From Paracoccaceae bacterium (GTDB lineage: Bacteria; Pseudomonadota; Alphaproteobacteria; Rhodobacterales; Rhodobacteraceae): DNA of 64,000 nt. Below are positions 44,310 to 53,397 of the stretch, one piece after another (the stretch's first letter is position 1; every line of letters begins with the position of its first letter). The notes beneath the pieces are model-generated. The model was not told the DNA's origin. It made no database searches and was given only the letters and a program-made list of their open reading frames with translations. Where the stretch lies: the NCBI GenBank assembly GCA_022763485.1, contig JALEGX010000032.1, forward strand, positions 1 to 64,000, given 5' to 3'. The translations under genes were made by a program, and so were the position numbers.

Positions 44310-45536
44310 TCAGATGATGAACTGCGACAGCACTTCGTCATTTGTGATATCGGAATAGGTAAACCCACCTGCATCCAGACGCGCGAACAACTGCACAAAA
44401 TTCCCCGGATCGCTGGTTTCGATGCCGATCAGAACGGATCCGAAATTGCGCGCGGATTTCTTCATGTATTCAAACCGGGTGATATTGTCGTCCGGCCCCA
44501 TGAATTCCAGGAAATCCTTCAGTGCGCCGGGCCGTTGCGGCAGACGCAACAGGAAGTACTTCTTTGTGCCGGCATATCGCTGCGCGCGTTCCTTGACCTC
44601 GGGCAGGCGTTCGAAATCGAAATTCCCGCCAGAGGTCAGACACAACACGGTCCGCCCGCGCACGAAGGAGCGGATGTCGGAAATCGCTTCAACCGCCAGA
44701 GCACCGGCCGGTTCCAGAACGATGCCTTCCAGATTCAGCATCTCCACGATCGTGGTACAAACGCGGTCTTCGGAGATCGTGATCGAATCAGACACATGGG
44801 TGTGTTTCAGCAGCTCAAACGGGCGGTCCCCGATCCGGCCAACGGCAGCGCCATCAACAAAAGTGTCCACATGCTCCAGCGCAACCGGCCGCCGTGCCAG
44901 AAGCGCCGCCCGCAGGCAGGCCCCACCTTCGGGTTCCACGAAAATGCAATGGCTGCGGTCCCCGAACCAGCTGGATACGCCTGCGGACATTCCGCCACCG
45001 CCAACCGGCAGGATGATATTGTCCGGCGCACGGCCCAGTTGCTGTTCGATCTCCACCGCGATGGAGGCCTGCCCTTCGATGACATCCTCATCGTCGAAGG
45101 GGGACAGAAAATGCCCGCCTTCGCGTTTGCACCAGTCCTGCGCCGCGGCCAGGCAGTCGTCGAAATAGTCCCCAACCAGGTGGATTTCGACCTGATCCCC
45201 CCCGAACATGCGGGTTTTCTGGATCTTCTGCTGCGGGGTGGTCACCGGCATGAAGATCACCCCGCGCACGCCCATGTGCTTGCACATGAAGGCAACGCCC
45301 TGAGCATGGTTGCCAGCGCTGGCACAGACGAACAGGTCCTGCTCCGGCTGCTTGCGCATGGCGTTGTAGGCGCCCCGGATCTTGTACGAGCGGACCGGGC
45401 TCAGGTCCTCGCGCTTCAGCCAGATGTCGGCCCCGAATTTTTCGGACAGATGAACGTTGCGCTGCAACGGCGTGGCGGGAAACACATCGCGCATGGCCTG
45501 CTCGGCGGCGCGGGCTCGGGAAGCAAAATCGGTCAT
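44310..45536 (-). CDS. ilvA: Threonine ammonia-lyase (threonine dehydratase)
   Basis: A 408-residue PLP enzyme converting threonine to 2-oxobutanoate, the first step to isoleucine. The PLP lysine is in SYKIRGAYN. The glycine loop GGGGMSAG is at about 185. The C-terminal ~80 residues (FLLRLPQRPGALKDFL and the ending FTYSDITNDEVLSQF) form a single ACT-like regulatory domain, so feedback control is possible. The ATG at 45536 is chosen on N-terminal fit. Confidence 0.95.
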   Translation of the reverse strand: MTDFASRARAAEQAMRDVFPATPLQRNVHLSEKFGADIWLKREDLSPVRSYKIRGAYNAMRKQPEQDLFVCASAGNHAQGVAFMCKHMGVRGVIFMPVTTPQQKIQKTRMFGGDQVEIHLVGDYFDDCLAAAQDWCKREGGHFLSPFDDEDVIEGQASIAVEIEQQLGRAPDNIILPVGGGGMSAGVSSWFGDRSHCIFVEPEGGACLRAALLARRPVALEHVDTFVDGAAVGRIGDRPFELLKHTHVSDSITISEDRVCTTIVEMLNLEGIVLEPAGALAVEAISDIRSFVRGRTVLCLTSGGNFDFERLPEVKERAQRYAGTKKYFLLRLPQRPGALKDFLEFMGPDDNITRFEYMKKSARNFGSVLIGIETSDPGNFVQLFARLDAGGFTYSDITNDEVLSQFII

Positions 45537-45605
45537 GAAACCGTCAGTGGCCCATGCCCGCGCCAAAGGTCAAGAGGCGCAGGCAAAGCATACCAAAGAA
45601 TACGG

Positions 45606-46349
45606 TCAGCCGATCGGACGGCCCTGCACATAATGCCCATAAAACGTGGTCATCACGCTGACATTCACCAGCGACATGAACAGGGTCACGGTCATCTGTG
45701 ACGCCAGCCCCAGGATCGGCGCAATCGACTGCATCGCTGCGATCGCGCCGCTCAGCACCAGTTGCAGCACAAAGAACAGAAGCAGCATAACGATAATGGA
45801 TCCGGTCGATCCCCTTGTCGCATTCCAGGCCTCCCTGAGGGTCAGCGGTTCACCGATGGCAGCAGCCGGCAAGATCGCAACAAAGCGATAGATGATCACG
45901 GCCACCGCAAGGATCAGGACAAAGGCAATTCCACCCGTCGCAACGGACAGCAAGACGATCAGAATGCTGATACCGAACATCGCCAGCAGCAGTTTCAAAC
46001 CGTGACCAATGTAGGACAGGATGCGGTCCGTCCGGAATGCGGGGATCCAGCCCTTGGGATACTCCTCCATCAGCACATAGCGGTGCCATGAAACGAAAAT
46101 CCAGATGGTGATCAGGATCCACAGGAAAACGATCAGAAAGATCGGAAACAGGCTGATCTGCCCGGATTGAATCGCATCTTTCAAGGCATCGTTGCGCAGC
46201 GTTGTACCCATTTCCAGTCCGATCTGTGGCACCAGAAGCGTCACAAGCCCAACCAGAATGACCACGGGCACCAGACCGATCTGCAGCGCCTGATACATGT
46301 TGCGCCAGACCAGGCTGATGGAATGGGAGAAAATGTGCCAGCCCTTCAT
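45606..46349 (-). CDS. Unknown polytopic membrane protein
   Basis: A 247-residue protein with about six hydrophobic segments (near 22-45, 67-88, 117-135, 137-165, 185-205, 218-238). I do not recognise a family with confidence. The polar loops are short, with SWHRYVLMEEYPKGWIPAF between segments 2 and 3, an arrangement seen in several uncharacterised alphaproteobacterial membrane proteins. It is upstream of and divergent from argG. No function is claimed. Confidence 0.75.
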   Translation of the reverse strand: MKGWHIFSHSISLVWRNMYQALQIGLVPVVILVGLVTLLVPQIGLEMGTTLRNDALKDAIQSGQISLFPIFLIVFLWILITIWIFVSWHRYVLMEEYPKGWIPAFRTDRILSYIGHGLKLLLAMFGISILIVLLSVATGGIAFVLILAVAVIIYRFVAILPAAAIGEPLTLREAWNATRGSTGSIIVMLLLFFVLQLVLSGAIAAMQSIAPILGLASQMTVTLFMSLVNVSVMTTFYGHYVQGRPIG

Positions 46350-46428
46350 TGCGGCGTCCTTTCCAATCTCAAAAACGCAATTCAGGCCTGATTATCCCCA
46401 GTTTCGGCCAAGGAAAAGCCCGGACACC

Positions 46429-46456
46429 TTGCTCTTGTGAATAAAACAAGTTATCG
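46429..46456 (+). promoter_or_regulatory. Candidate argG promoter
   Basis: TTGCTC (46429-46434) and TTATCG (46451-46456) are 16 bases apart, 30 bases before the argG start. A small CTTGT...ACAAG inverted repeat lies between them and may be an operator. Match to consensus is weak. Confidence 0.35.
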
Positions 46457-46485
46457 CCCCGGCGTTCTACCTGAGAGGAAATCCC

Positions 46486-47712
46486 ATGTCCGCGCCCAAG
46501 AAAGTTGTTCTGGCCTATTCCGGTGGCCTTGATACGTCGATCATTCTGAAATGGCTGCAGACCGAGTATGGCTGTGAGGTCGTGACCTTCACCGCTGATC
46601 TGGGTCAGGGCGAAGAGCTGGAACCGGCACGCAAAAAGGCCGAGCTGCTGGGGATCAAACCCGAAAACATCTATATCGAAGATGTCCGCGAAGAATTCGT
46701 GCGTGACTTCGTTTTCCCGATGTTCCGCGCCAATGCCGTCTACGAAGGCCTGTACCTGCTGGGCACCTCGATTGCCCGCCCGCTGATCTCCAAGCGTCTG
46801 ATCGAGATTGCCGAAGAAACCGGTGCGGATGCCGTGGCCCACGGTGCCACCGGCAAAGGCAATGACCAGGTCCGCTTCGAACTGGCCGCCTATGCGCTGA
46901 ACCCCGACATCAAGGTGATCGCACCCTGGCGGGAATGGGATCTGACCTCGCGCACCCGCCTGATCGACTTTGCCGAAAAGAACCAGATCCCGATCGCCAA
47001 GGACAAGCGCGGCGAAGCGCCGTTTTCGGTTGACGCGAACCTGCTGCACACCTCGTCCGAAGGCAAAGTGCTGGAAGACCCGGCCGTGGCCGCGCCCGAC
47101 TATGTCTATCAGCGCACCGTGCACCCCGAAGACGCCCCCAACGAACCCGAGTTCATCGAAATCGGCTTCGAAAAAGGCGACGCGGTCAGCATCAATGGCG
47201 AAGCGATGAGCCCGGCCACCATCCTGACCAAGCTGAACGAATATGGCGGCAAGCACGGCTGCGGCCGTCTGGACCTGGTCGAAGGTCGTTTCGTCGGCAT
47301 GAAATCCCGCGGTATCTATGAGACCCCCGGCGGCACCCTGCTGCTCGAGGCGCATCGCGGCATCGAATCCATCACCATGGATCGCGGCGCCATGCACCTG
47401 AAAGATGAGCTGATGCCGAAATACGCCGAGCTGATCTACAACGGCTTCTGGTACAGCCCCGAGCGTGAAATGCTGCAGGCCGCGATTGACGCGTCCCAGG
47501 CGCATGTCACCGGCACCGTTCGTCTGAAACTCTACAAAGGCTCGGCCACCTGCGTGGGCCGCTGGTCGGATCACTCGCTTTATTCCGAAGCGCATGTGAC
47601 CTTCGAAGAAGACGCCGGCGCCTATGACCAGACCGATGCCGCAGGTTTCATCCAGCTGAACGCTCTGCGCCTGAAGCTGCTGGCCGCGCGCAAGAAACGT
47701 CTGGAGAGCTGA
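46486..47712 (+). CDS. argG: Argininosuccinate synthase
   Basis: A 408-residue ArgG that joins citrulline and aspartate with ATP in the last but one step of arginine synthesis. The P-loop AYSGGLDTS is at about residue 10, and [13 protein letters not shown] and [14 protein letters not shown] are family blocks. The start is fixed by GAGAGGAAA before ATG. A strong terminator follows. argJ, from the same pathway, is encoded elsewhere in the window. Confidence 0.98.
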   Translation: MSAPKKVVLAYSGGLDTSIILKWLQTEYGCEVVTFTADLGQGEELEPARKKAELLGIKPENIYIEDVREEFVRDFVFPMFRANAVYEGLYLLGTSIARPLISKRLIEIAEETGADAVAHGATGKGNDQVRFELAAYALNPDIKVIAPWREWDLTSRTRLIDFAEKNQIPIAKDKRGEAPFSVDANLLHTSSEGKVLEDPAVAAPDYVYQRTVHPEDAPNEPEFIEIGFEKGDAVSINGEAMSPATILTKLNEYGGKHGCGRLDLVEGRFVGMKSRGIYETPGGTLLLEAHRGIESITMDRGAMHLKDELMPKYAELIYNGFWYSPEREMLQAAIDASQAHVTGTVRLKLYKGSATCVGRWSDHSLYSEAHVTFEEDAGAYDQTDAAGFIQLNALRLKLLAARKKRLES

Positions 47713-47747
47713 CCCGCTCCTGCGACGTCACCCATTGTGGAAATCCG

Positions 47748-47784
47748 ACTGCCCGCCTACCCCTCAGGCGGGCAGTTTCTTTTT
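47748..47784 (+). terminator. Intrinsic terminator after argG
   Basis: ACTGCCCGCC (47748-47757) pairs with GGCGGGCAGT (47767-47776), and TTTCTTTTT follows. It lies just before the ribosome site of the next gene, so that gene needs readthrough or its own promoter. Confidence 0.88.
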
Positions 47785-47797
47785 GGAGGGCGCGCAT

Positions 47798-48076
47798 TTG
47801 CTGGAAGACATCGCACAGGGCATTCAGGACGGCCTTAAGAACAAAACCTTCGACGGCTCGCTGAAATTCGATTGTGGCGCGGACGGCGTGATCGTTCTGG
47901 CGGACAATCAGGCCTCGACCAATGATCGCGACACCGATTGCACGCTGCGCCTGTCGACCGAGAACCTGAAAAAGCTTCTGACCGGCAAACTGAACCCGAT
48001 GACTGCCGTGATGATGGGCAAGATCAAGATCTCCGGCGACATGGGCGTCGCCATGAAGCTGGGCCAGCTGCTGTAA
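47798..48076 (+). CDS. SCP2 sterol-binding domain protein
   Basis: A 92-residue single-domain SCP2 protein, with the C-terminal signature LTGKLNPMTAVMMGKIKISGDMG and ending KLGQLL. The family binds lipids or acyl chains in a hydrophobic tunnel; its bacterial role is unclear. The start is TTG at 47798, supported by GGAGGG seven bases upstream. A longer frame from an earlier TTG would read through the argG terminator and is rejected. It lies only 21 bases after the terminator stem. Confidence 0.85.
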   Translation: MLEDIAQGIQDGLKNKTFDGSLKFDCGADGVIVLADNQASTNDRDTDCTLRLSTENLKKLLTGKLNPMTAVMMGKIKISGDMGVAMKLGQLL

Positions 48077-48085
48077 CGACCCGGA

Positions 48086-48487
48086 TCAGGGCCGCCCGTC
48101 GGTGAACTGGATCAGATCCCAGAGCGTGCCGTACAGATCCTTGAACACGGCCACGATTCCATAGGGCTGCTCCTGCGGTTCCCGCACGAACTCAATCCCC
48201 TGCGCCAGAAACGCGGTGTGATCGCGCCAGAAATCATCCGTGCGCAGAAACAGAAACACGCGCCCCCCGGCCTGATCCCCGATATAGCGCGCCTGATGAT
48301 CATCCGAGGCGCGCGCCAGCAGGATAGAACAGCCATCGGCGCCCGGCCGCACCACGACCCAGCGTTTGTCCTGCTCGGGTTGATAGCTGTCTTCGACCAG
48401 CTCGAACCCCAGCTTGCCAACGTAGAAATCAATGGCCTCGTCGTAATCCCGCACCACCAGTGCGACATGGGCAATCGATCTGCGCAT
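48086..48487 (-). CDS. Glyoxalase/VOC-family protein
   Basis: A 133-residue VOC-fold protein. It has MRRSIAHVALVVRDYDEAIDFYVGKLGFELV at its start (shown here as family N-terminus) and a C-terminal GIVAVFKDLYGTLWDLIQF. The metal-binding positions are His9-like and a late Glu/Asp, which fits a metalloenzyme but does not identify the reaction. ATG at 48487 has a GGGGGG site six bases upstream. Confidence 0.85.
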   Translation of the reverse strand: MRRSIAHVALVVRDYDEAIDFYVGKLGFELVEDSYQPEQDKRWVVVRPGADGCSILLARASDDHQARYIGDQAGGRVFLFLRTDDFWRDHTAFLAQGIEFVREPQEQPYGIVAVFKDLYGTLWDLIQFTDGRP

Positions 48488-48500
48488 TCCCAACCCCCCG

Positions 48501-48565
48501 CTTCTTCTCGTTCAAATACTCCAGGGTGAATGCGCCAAAGGCGCAGAGGGGCAGCGCCCCTCCTC
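48501..48565. repeat. Dispersed REP-like element, copy A
   Basis: CTTCTTCTCGTTCAAATACT (48501-48520) is followed by a GC-rich stretch with two small stems (TGCGCC...GGCGCA near 48531-48545 and GAGGGGC...GCCCCTC near 48546-48562). A similar start (CTTCTTCTCGTCAGAAATAC) recurs at 56065. Both copies lie just after the stop of a minus-strand gene. Confidence 0.5.
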
Positions 48566-48570
48566 CCCCG

Positions 48571-49284
48571 TCAGATTTTCGCGGCCTTCATCTGCTCATA
48601 ATGAGGCATCGCCGCCTCCAGCACCGGTTGCAGCGCTTCCGGAACCTCGGGCAGCGGTCCTTCAGGATCGGCAAATCCGGTCGAATTCCACACGGCCCCA
48701 TACCAATGCGCTGCCCAGACACCATCATCCTTGTGCCCGCCCTTGGGCCAGCTCAGCATTTCCGGCGAAAACGGCAGGTGGATCGCATCACACAGCTTTT
48801 CAAGCATCGCATGGGGGTTGTCACGGATGTCATGGCTGTCGATCACAACCGGCGTCTGGCCCCAGGATTGTACCAGATCGAAAAGCTCTGCCTGCTGACG
48901 GAAGCCGATGTCGTCCAATGTCGGATTTTCGCGCTTCGCCGCATAAGAGGCGATCACCCGCGCCGGATGCCGGATCAGAAAAACATTGGTGACATGCCGC
49001 ATCCAGTCCCGGGGCACCCCGTCGATCATGTGCTGGGTCATGTGCTTCTGATAGAAATGCGGACGATCTGCCGGCTTGGCCGTGCCCAGGTATTGCGCCA
49101 CATCGCATGGGTCCTGCGGCTGGCTGTCCAGAATATCATCCCGCATCGGGTGATCCAGGCCGGTCTTTGCCAGATAGGACGCATAAAAGGGTTCATCTAC
49201 GACCGCACAATCGGTTCTGTTGCCAAAGGCATACATCATCGCCGTCGACAGGTTGCGCGGTCCGGACCACATCGCAATACGCAT
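48571..49284 (-). CDS. Sulfotransferase-like protein
   Basis: A 237-residue P-loop sulfotransferase-type protein. The N-terminus MRIAMWSGPRNLSTAMMYAF resembles the 5'-phosphosulfate loop, and FLIRHPARVIASY matches the 3'-phosphate-binding segment. PAPS-dependent transfer is likely but the acceptor is unknown. Start at ATG 49284 removes an unsupported 27-residue extension. Confidence 0.82.
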   Translation of the reverse strand: MRIAMWSGPRNLSTAMMYAFGNRTDCAVVDEPFYASYLAKTGLDHPMRDDILDSQPQDPCDVAQYLGTAKPADRPHFYQKHMTQHMIDGVPRDWMRHVTNVFLIRHPARVIASYAAKRENPTLDDIGFRQQAELFDLVQSWGQTPVVIDSHDIRDNPHAMLEKLCDAIHLPFSPEMLSWPKGGHKDDGVWAAHWYGAVWNSTGFADPEGPLPEVPEALQPVLEAAMPHYEQMKAAKI

Positions 49285-49372
49285 CCGGCAGTCTCCTCTT
49301 TCTTCTTGCCTGGGCGCGACGCTAGGAGGATTGGATCCAATTTCCAAGTCATAAATTCCCCTCACCAGCGCG

Positions 49373-49387
49373 TGACATTCGATGTCA
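49373..49387. promoter_or_regulatory. Inverted repeat upstream of msrA
   Basis: TGACAT (49373-49378) and ATGTCA (49382-49387) are separated by TCG. A second, perfect palindrome ATTGGATCCAAT lies at 49330-49341. Both sit in the 160-base gap between the sulfotransferase and msrA, and could be operators. The rest of the gap holds no gene. Confidence 0.4.
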
Positions 49388-49444
49388 TCCTATTGCCGGT
49401 CACTGGGGGTCCGGGCAACGTGCTAGGGAAGTTGGAGATCAGCC

Positions 49445-50110
49445 ATGCCTGCAAGAAACATTATGAAATCTGCCGTCCTGTCCCTGTCCATCATCGGGGG
49501 CCTCTGGGCCCACAGCCAGGAAGTCCACGCAGCCCCCCATGAAACACTTGTCGTCGCGGGCGGATGCTTCTGGTGCGTGGAAAGCGATTTCGAAAGCGTG
49601 CCCGGCGTGATCGAGGCGGTGTCGGGCTACACCGGAGGATCGGTCGACAACCCAACCTACAAGCAGGTCACCAAAGGCGGAACCGGCCATTTTGAGGCGG
49701 TGGAAATCACCTTTGATCCCGGCGTGGTGTCACGTGAAACCCTGCTTGACCTGTTTCTGCGATCCGTGGATCCAACTGATGCCGGAGGGCAGTTCTGTGA
49801 TCGCGGCGAAAGCTACAGAACGGCCATTTTCGTCTCTAACAAGGCCGAAAAGCAGCTTGCAGAGGCCGCCAAAGCCGATGCACAGCAAGCGCTGGGAGCA
49901 AAAATCGTCACACCGATCCTGCAAAGCGGGACGTTCTATCCGGCGGAAGCCTACCATCAGGATTACTACAAAGGCACGAAACTGGTACTGACCCGGTTTG
50001 GGCCGAAACGCCAGTCCACCGCCTACAAGCTCTATCGCGAAGCCTGCGGACGGGATCAACGGGTTGGTGAGCTTTGGGGCAAGGACGCGCCCTTCGTCGG
50101 CAAACACTAA
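49445..50110 (+). CDS. msrA: Exported peptide methionine sulfoxide reductase MsrA
   Basis: A 221-residue MsrA that reduces methionine-S-sulfoxide. The catalytic GCFWCVE has Cys41 and the family Trp. GGTGHFEAVEITFDP and HQDYY are conserved. A signal peptide (hydrophobic 8-20, cleavage near VHA-AP) precedes the domain, so the enzyme is probably periplasmic. No msrB is fused or adjacent. Resolving cysteines are likely Cys97-like FCDRG and the late REACGRD. Confidence 0.93.
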   Translation: MPARNIMKSAVLSLSIIGGLWAHSQEVHAAPHETLVVAGGCFWCVESDFESVPGVIEAVSGYTGGSVDNPTYKQVTKGGTGHFEAVEITFDPGVVSRETLLDLFLRSVDPTDAGGQFCDRGESYRTAIFVSNKAEKQLAEAAKADAQQALGAKIVTPILQSGTFYPAEAYHQDYYKGTKLVLTRFGPKRQSTAYKLYREACGRDQRVGELWGKDAPFVGKH

Positions 50111-50123
50111 ACCCGCAAAGGGA

Positions 50124-50996
50124 TCAGAAGCGGGCGTCCTGTACCTCTTTGAGATCAGGAATGACATCGGCGGTGCCGTGGCGCGTTACCATCAGCGCAG
50201 CGGCCTTGTTCGCCAGTGTTAGAGCCTGTTTCATCGGCATACCGCGATCCAGACCGGCCAGCACATAGCCGGTGAACGTGTCCCCTGCCCCAGTCGTATC
50301 CACCGGCGTCACCGGCAGGGCGGCAACCTCGCTCACCTCACCGCTTTCACCGTCAAAATGACGCGCGCCTTTGGCACCAATCGTCACGACAACGTCGTGC
50401 ACGCCCAGCGCGTCCGGGGTCTTGCCGGTGGCCAGGCGCAGCTGCTCTGCCTCAACCTCGTTCAGGATCAGGAAGTCCAGGGTGTCCAGAACCTGTTTCA
50501 CGGCGTCCGCATCGAAGGGCGCGGCAGCATAGCAGACCCGCAACCCCATTTCACGGCCCATCCGGGCGGCTTCGGCCTGCAGGCAGGTTTCGTTCTGCAG
50601 GATAAGAATGTCGCCAGCATTGGCCGCGCTCAGTGCCTGGCCCAGCTGATCGGACGGGATCGCCTGATTGGCGCCGGGAAACAGGATGATCTGGTTTTCG
50701 CCGCCCGGTTCAACCGCGATGATCGCGTGACCGGTTGGTGTTTCGGTCATCGAAATATGGCGCGTATCCACGCCATATTCCATCAGGCGGTCCACCGCCC
50801 ATTTCCCCTCGGGCCCGACCGCACCGATATGACAGACATGCGCTCCGCCCCGGGCCGCGGCAACGGACATATTCGCGCCCTTGCCGCCCAGAAAGGTCTG
50901 CATGTCACCCGCGGCAAGCGTTTCCCCCGCTTGCGGCAGATGCGGCACGGCATACACCATGTCCGCATTGATCGAACCGAGGTTCCAGATCGCCAT
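50124..50996 (-). CDS. PfkB-family sugar kinase (ribokinase-like)
   Basis: A 290-residue PfkB-family kinase. It begins WNLGSINADMVYAVPHLPQAGE with the second signature near the end, TPVDTTGAGDTFTGYVLAG, whose Asp is the catalytic base. GGKGANMSVAAA marks the substrate loop and resembles ribokinase. The sugar is not decided. Two bases after the maeB stop, so it is likely co-transcribed with maeB. Confidence 0.88.
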   Translation of the reverse strand: MAIWNLGSINADMVYAVPHLPQAGETLAAGDMQTFLGGKGANMSVAAARGGAHVCHIGAVGPEGKWAVDRLMEYGVDTRHISMTETPTGHAIIAVEPGGENQIILFPGANQAIPSDQLGQALSAANAGDILILQNETCLQAEAARMGREMGLRVCYAAAPFDADAVKQVLDTLDFLILNEVEAEQLRLATGKTPDALGVHDVVVTIGAKGARHFDGESGEVSEVAALPVTPVDTTGAGDTFTGYVLAGLDRGMPMKQALTLANKAAALMVTRHGTADVIPDLKEVQDARF

Positions 50997-50998
50997 GA

Positions 50999-53254
50999 TC
51001 AGCCTACGTCACAGGACGCCAGAACCGCCATGTTCAGGATGTCATTGGCGGTCGAGCCGGTGGAGCAGATCTGGATCGGCTTGTCGACGCCGCTCAGGAT
51101 CGGGCCGATCACGGTCGCGCCGCCCATTTCCTGCATCAGCTTGGTCGAGATGCTGGCCGAGTGGCGCGCAGGCACGATCAGGATGTTGGCCGGGCCGGAC
51201 AGGCGCGAGAAGGGATAGGCCTCTTGCTGGTGAGCATTCAACGCCACATCAACGGTCATTTCGCCTTCAAATTCGAAATCAACGCCGCGTGCTTCCAGAA
51301 CGTCGGGGGCCAGGTGCATCTTCTCTGCCCGTTCCGATACCGGATAGCCGAAGGTTGAGAAGCTGACAAACGCGACGCGCGGTTCCAGACCCATGTGACG
51401 GGCCACACCCGCAGCGCGTTCCGCGATATTGGCCAGATCGTTTTCATCCGGCCATTCATGCACCAGCGTATCACCGATCAGCACGATCCGCCCCTTGTGC
51501 AGCAGCGCGGTCACACCTGCCGCACCATGGGCCGCATCGGCATCAAACACGTTGTTGATCCGGTCCATGACATGCGCCGATTTCCGGGTTGCGCCAGTCA
51601 CCAGGCCATCGCCATGCCCATGGGCAAGCATCAGGGCCGAGAACACGTGTCGGTCCCGACCGGCCAGCCGGTGCACGTCTTTCTGGTCAAAGCCCTTACG
51701 CTGCAAACGCTTGTACAGGAAGTCCTTGTAAGCGTCGAAATGCGGGGTATTGGCGGCGTTGACGACCTCCAGTTCACGCACCGCGTCACCCAGACCGGCC
51801 TGCTCCAGCTTCTCTTTGACGTCTTCGGGACGGCCCACAACCAGCGCCTTGCCGAAGCCCGAACGCTGATAGGTCACCGCGGCGCGCAGCACGCGCGGAT
51901 CGTCGCCCTCGGCAAAGATCATCCGGCTTTGCGCAGACCGCGCCCGTGCGTTCAGACCGCGCAGAATGCTGGCGGTCGGGTCCATACGTCCCCGCAGGCT
52001 CAGCTCATAGGCGTCCATGTCGATGATTGGACGGCGGGCCGCGCCGGTGTCCATGCCGGCCTTGGCAACCGCCGGCGGGATGCGGTGGATCAGACGCGGG
52101 TCAAACGGCGTGGGAATGATGTAGTCACGACCAAAAGTCAGCGACTTTCCGTAGGCCATCGCAACCTCATCCGGCACATCTTCGCGTGCCAGAGCGGCCA
52201 GCGCATGAGCACAGGCGATCTTCATCTCATCGTTGATGGCACGTGCGTGGATGTCCAGCGCGCCACGGAACAGATAGGGGAAGCCCAACACGTTGTTGAC
52301 CTGGTTGGGATAATCCGAACGGCCGGTCGCCACGATGGCATCGACACGCACTTCGTGGGCTTCTTCCGGGGTAATCTCGGGATCCGGGTTGGCCATGGCA
52401 AAGATCACCGGATTGTCCGCCATCGAGGCAACCATATCCTGCGTCACCGCACCTTTGACCGAAACGCCCAGGAACACATCAGCCCCTTTCATCGCGTCTT
52501 CCAGGGACCGCAGTTCGGTGGAAATCGCATGTGCGGACTTCCACTGGTTCATGCCTTCGGTCCGGCCCTGATAGATTACGCCCTTGGTGTCACAGACGAT
52601 GCAGTTCTCATGCCGCGCGCCCATCGCCTTGAGCAGTTCGATACAGGCGATGCCCGCAGCCCCTGCCCCGTTGAGCACGATCTTCACATCTTCGATCTTC
52701 TTCTTCGAGATATGCAGCGCGTTGATCAGGCCAGCCGCACAGATCACCGCGGTGCCGTGCTGGTCGTCGTGGAAGACAGGGATATCCATCTCTTCCTTCA
52801 GGCGCTGTTCGATGATGAAACACTCGGGCGCTTTGATGTCTTCCAAGTTGATGCCACCAAAGGTCGGCCCCATCAGCCGCACCGCCCGGCAGAACTCATC
52901 CGGATCTTCGGTGTCCAACTCGATATCGATCGAGTTCACATCGGCGAAGCGCTTGAAGAGAACGGATTTCCCTTCCATCACCGGCTTCGATCCCAATGCG
53001 CCCAGGTTACCCAGACCCAGAACCGCGGTGCCGTTCGAAATCACCGCAACCAGGTTGCCCTTGTTGGTGTAGTCGTAAACCGTTTCAGGGTTTTCGGCGA
53101 TGGCTTCACACGGTACGGCCACGCCCGGGGAATAGGCCAGCGACAGATCCCGCTGGGTCGTCATGGGTACGGTGGCCTGCACCTCCCACTTGCCGGGGGT
53201 CGGTTCCAGGTGAAAGGCCAGCGCCTCGTCGTTCGTGATCTTCGTTTTTGGCAT
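50999..53254 (-). CDS. maeB: NADP-dependent malic enzyme with phosphotransacetylase-like domain
   Basis: A 751-residue two-domain enzyme. The malic enzyme half (about 1-430) has [26 protein letters not shown], and the dinucleotide motif NGAGAAG. The C-terminal half (about 435-751) is a phosphate acetyltransferase-like domain ([17 protein letters not shown]), usually lacking transferase activity and probably regulatory. It decarboxylates malate to pyruvate with NADPH. ATG at 53254 is chosen; mutS is divergent. Confidence 0.96.
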   Translation of the reverse strand: MPKTKITNDEALAFHLEPTPGKWEVQATVPMTTQRDLSLAYSPGVAVPCEAIAENPETVYDYTNKGNLVAVISNGTAVLGLGNLGALGSKPVMEGKSVLFKRFADVNSIDIELDTEDPDEFCRAVRLMGPTFGGINLEDIKAPECFIIEQRLKEEMDIPVFHDDQHGTAVICAAGLINALHISKKKIEDVKIVLNGAGAAGIACIELLKAMGARHENCIVCDTKGVIYQGRTEGMNQWKSAHAISTELRSLEDAMKGADVFLGVSVKGAVTQDMVASMADNPVIFAMANPDPEITPEEAHEVRVDAIVATGRSDYPNQVNNVLGFPYLFRGALDIHARAINDEMKIACAHALAALAREDVPDEVAMAYGKSLTFGRDYIIPTPFDPRLIHRIPPAVAKAGMDTGAARRPIIDMDAYELSLRGRMDPTASILRGLNARARSAQSRMIFAEGDDPRVLRAAVTYQRSGFGKALVVGRPEDVKEKLEQAGLGDAVRELEVVNAANTPHFDAYKDFLYKRLQRKGFDQKDVHRLAGRDRHVFSALMLAHGHGDGLVTGATRKSAHVMDRINNVFDADAAHGAAGVTALLHKGRIVLIGDTLVHEWPDENDLANIAERAAGVARHMGLEPRVAFVSFSTFGYPVSERAEKMHLAPDVLEARGVDFEFEGEMTVDVALNAHQQEAYPFSRLSGPANILIVPARHSASISTKLMQEMGGATVIGPILSGVDKPIQICSTGSTANDILNMAVLASCDVG

Positions 53255-53397
53255 GGGATCGGTCGTTCTTCTACAATTCGGGCCTTTCGCGTCATAGCGC
53301 AGGCAAGCCCGGGTCACAACGACAATACGATTTCGCCTTTCGCCGCAGGGCCGGGATTTGTAATGTCCGGCGGACCAGCAAAGCGGAGAACAGACCC

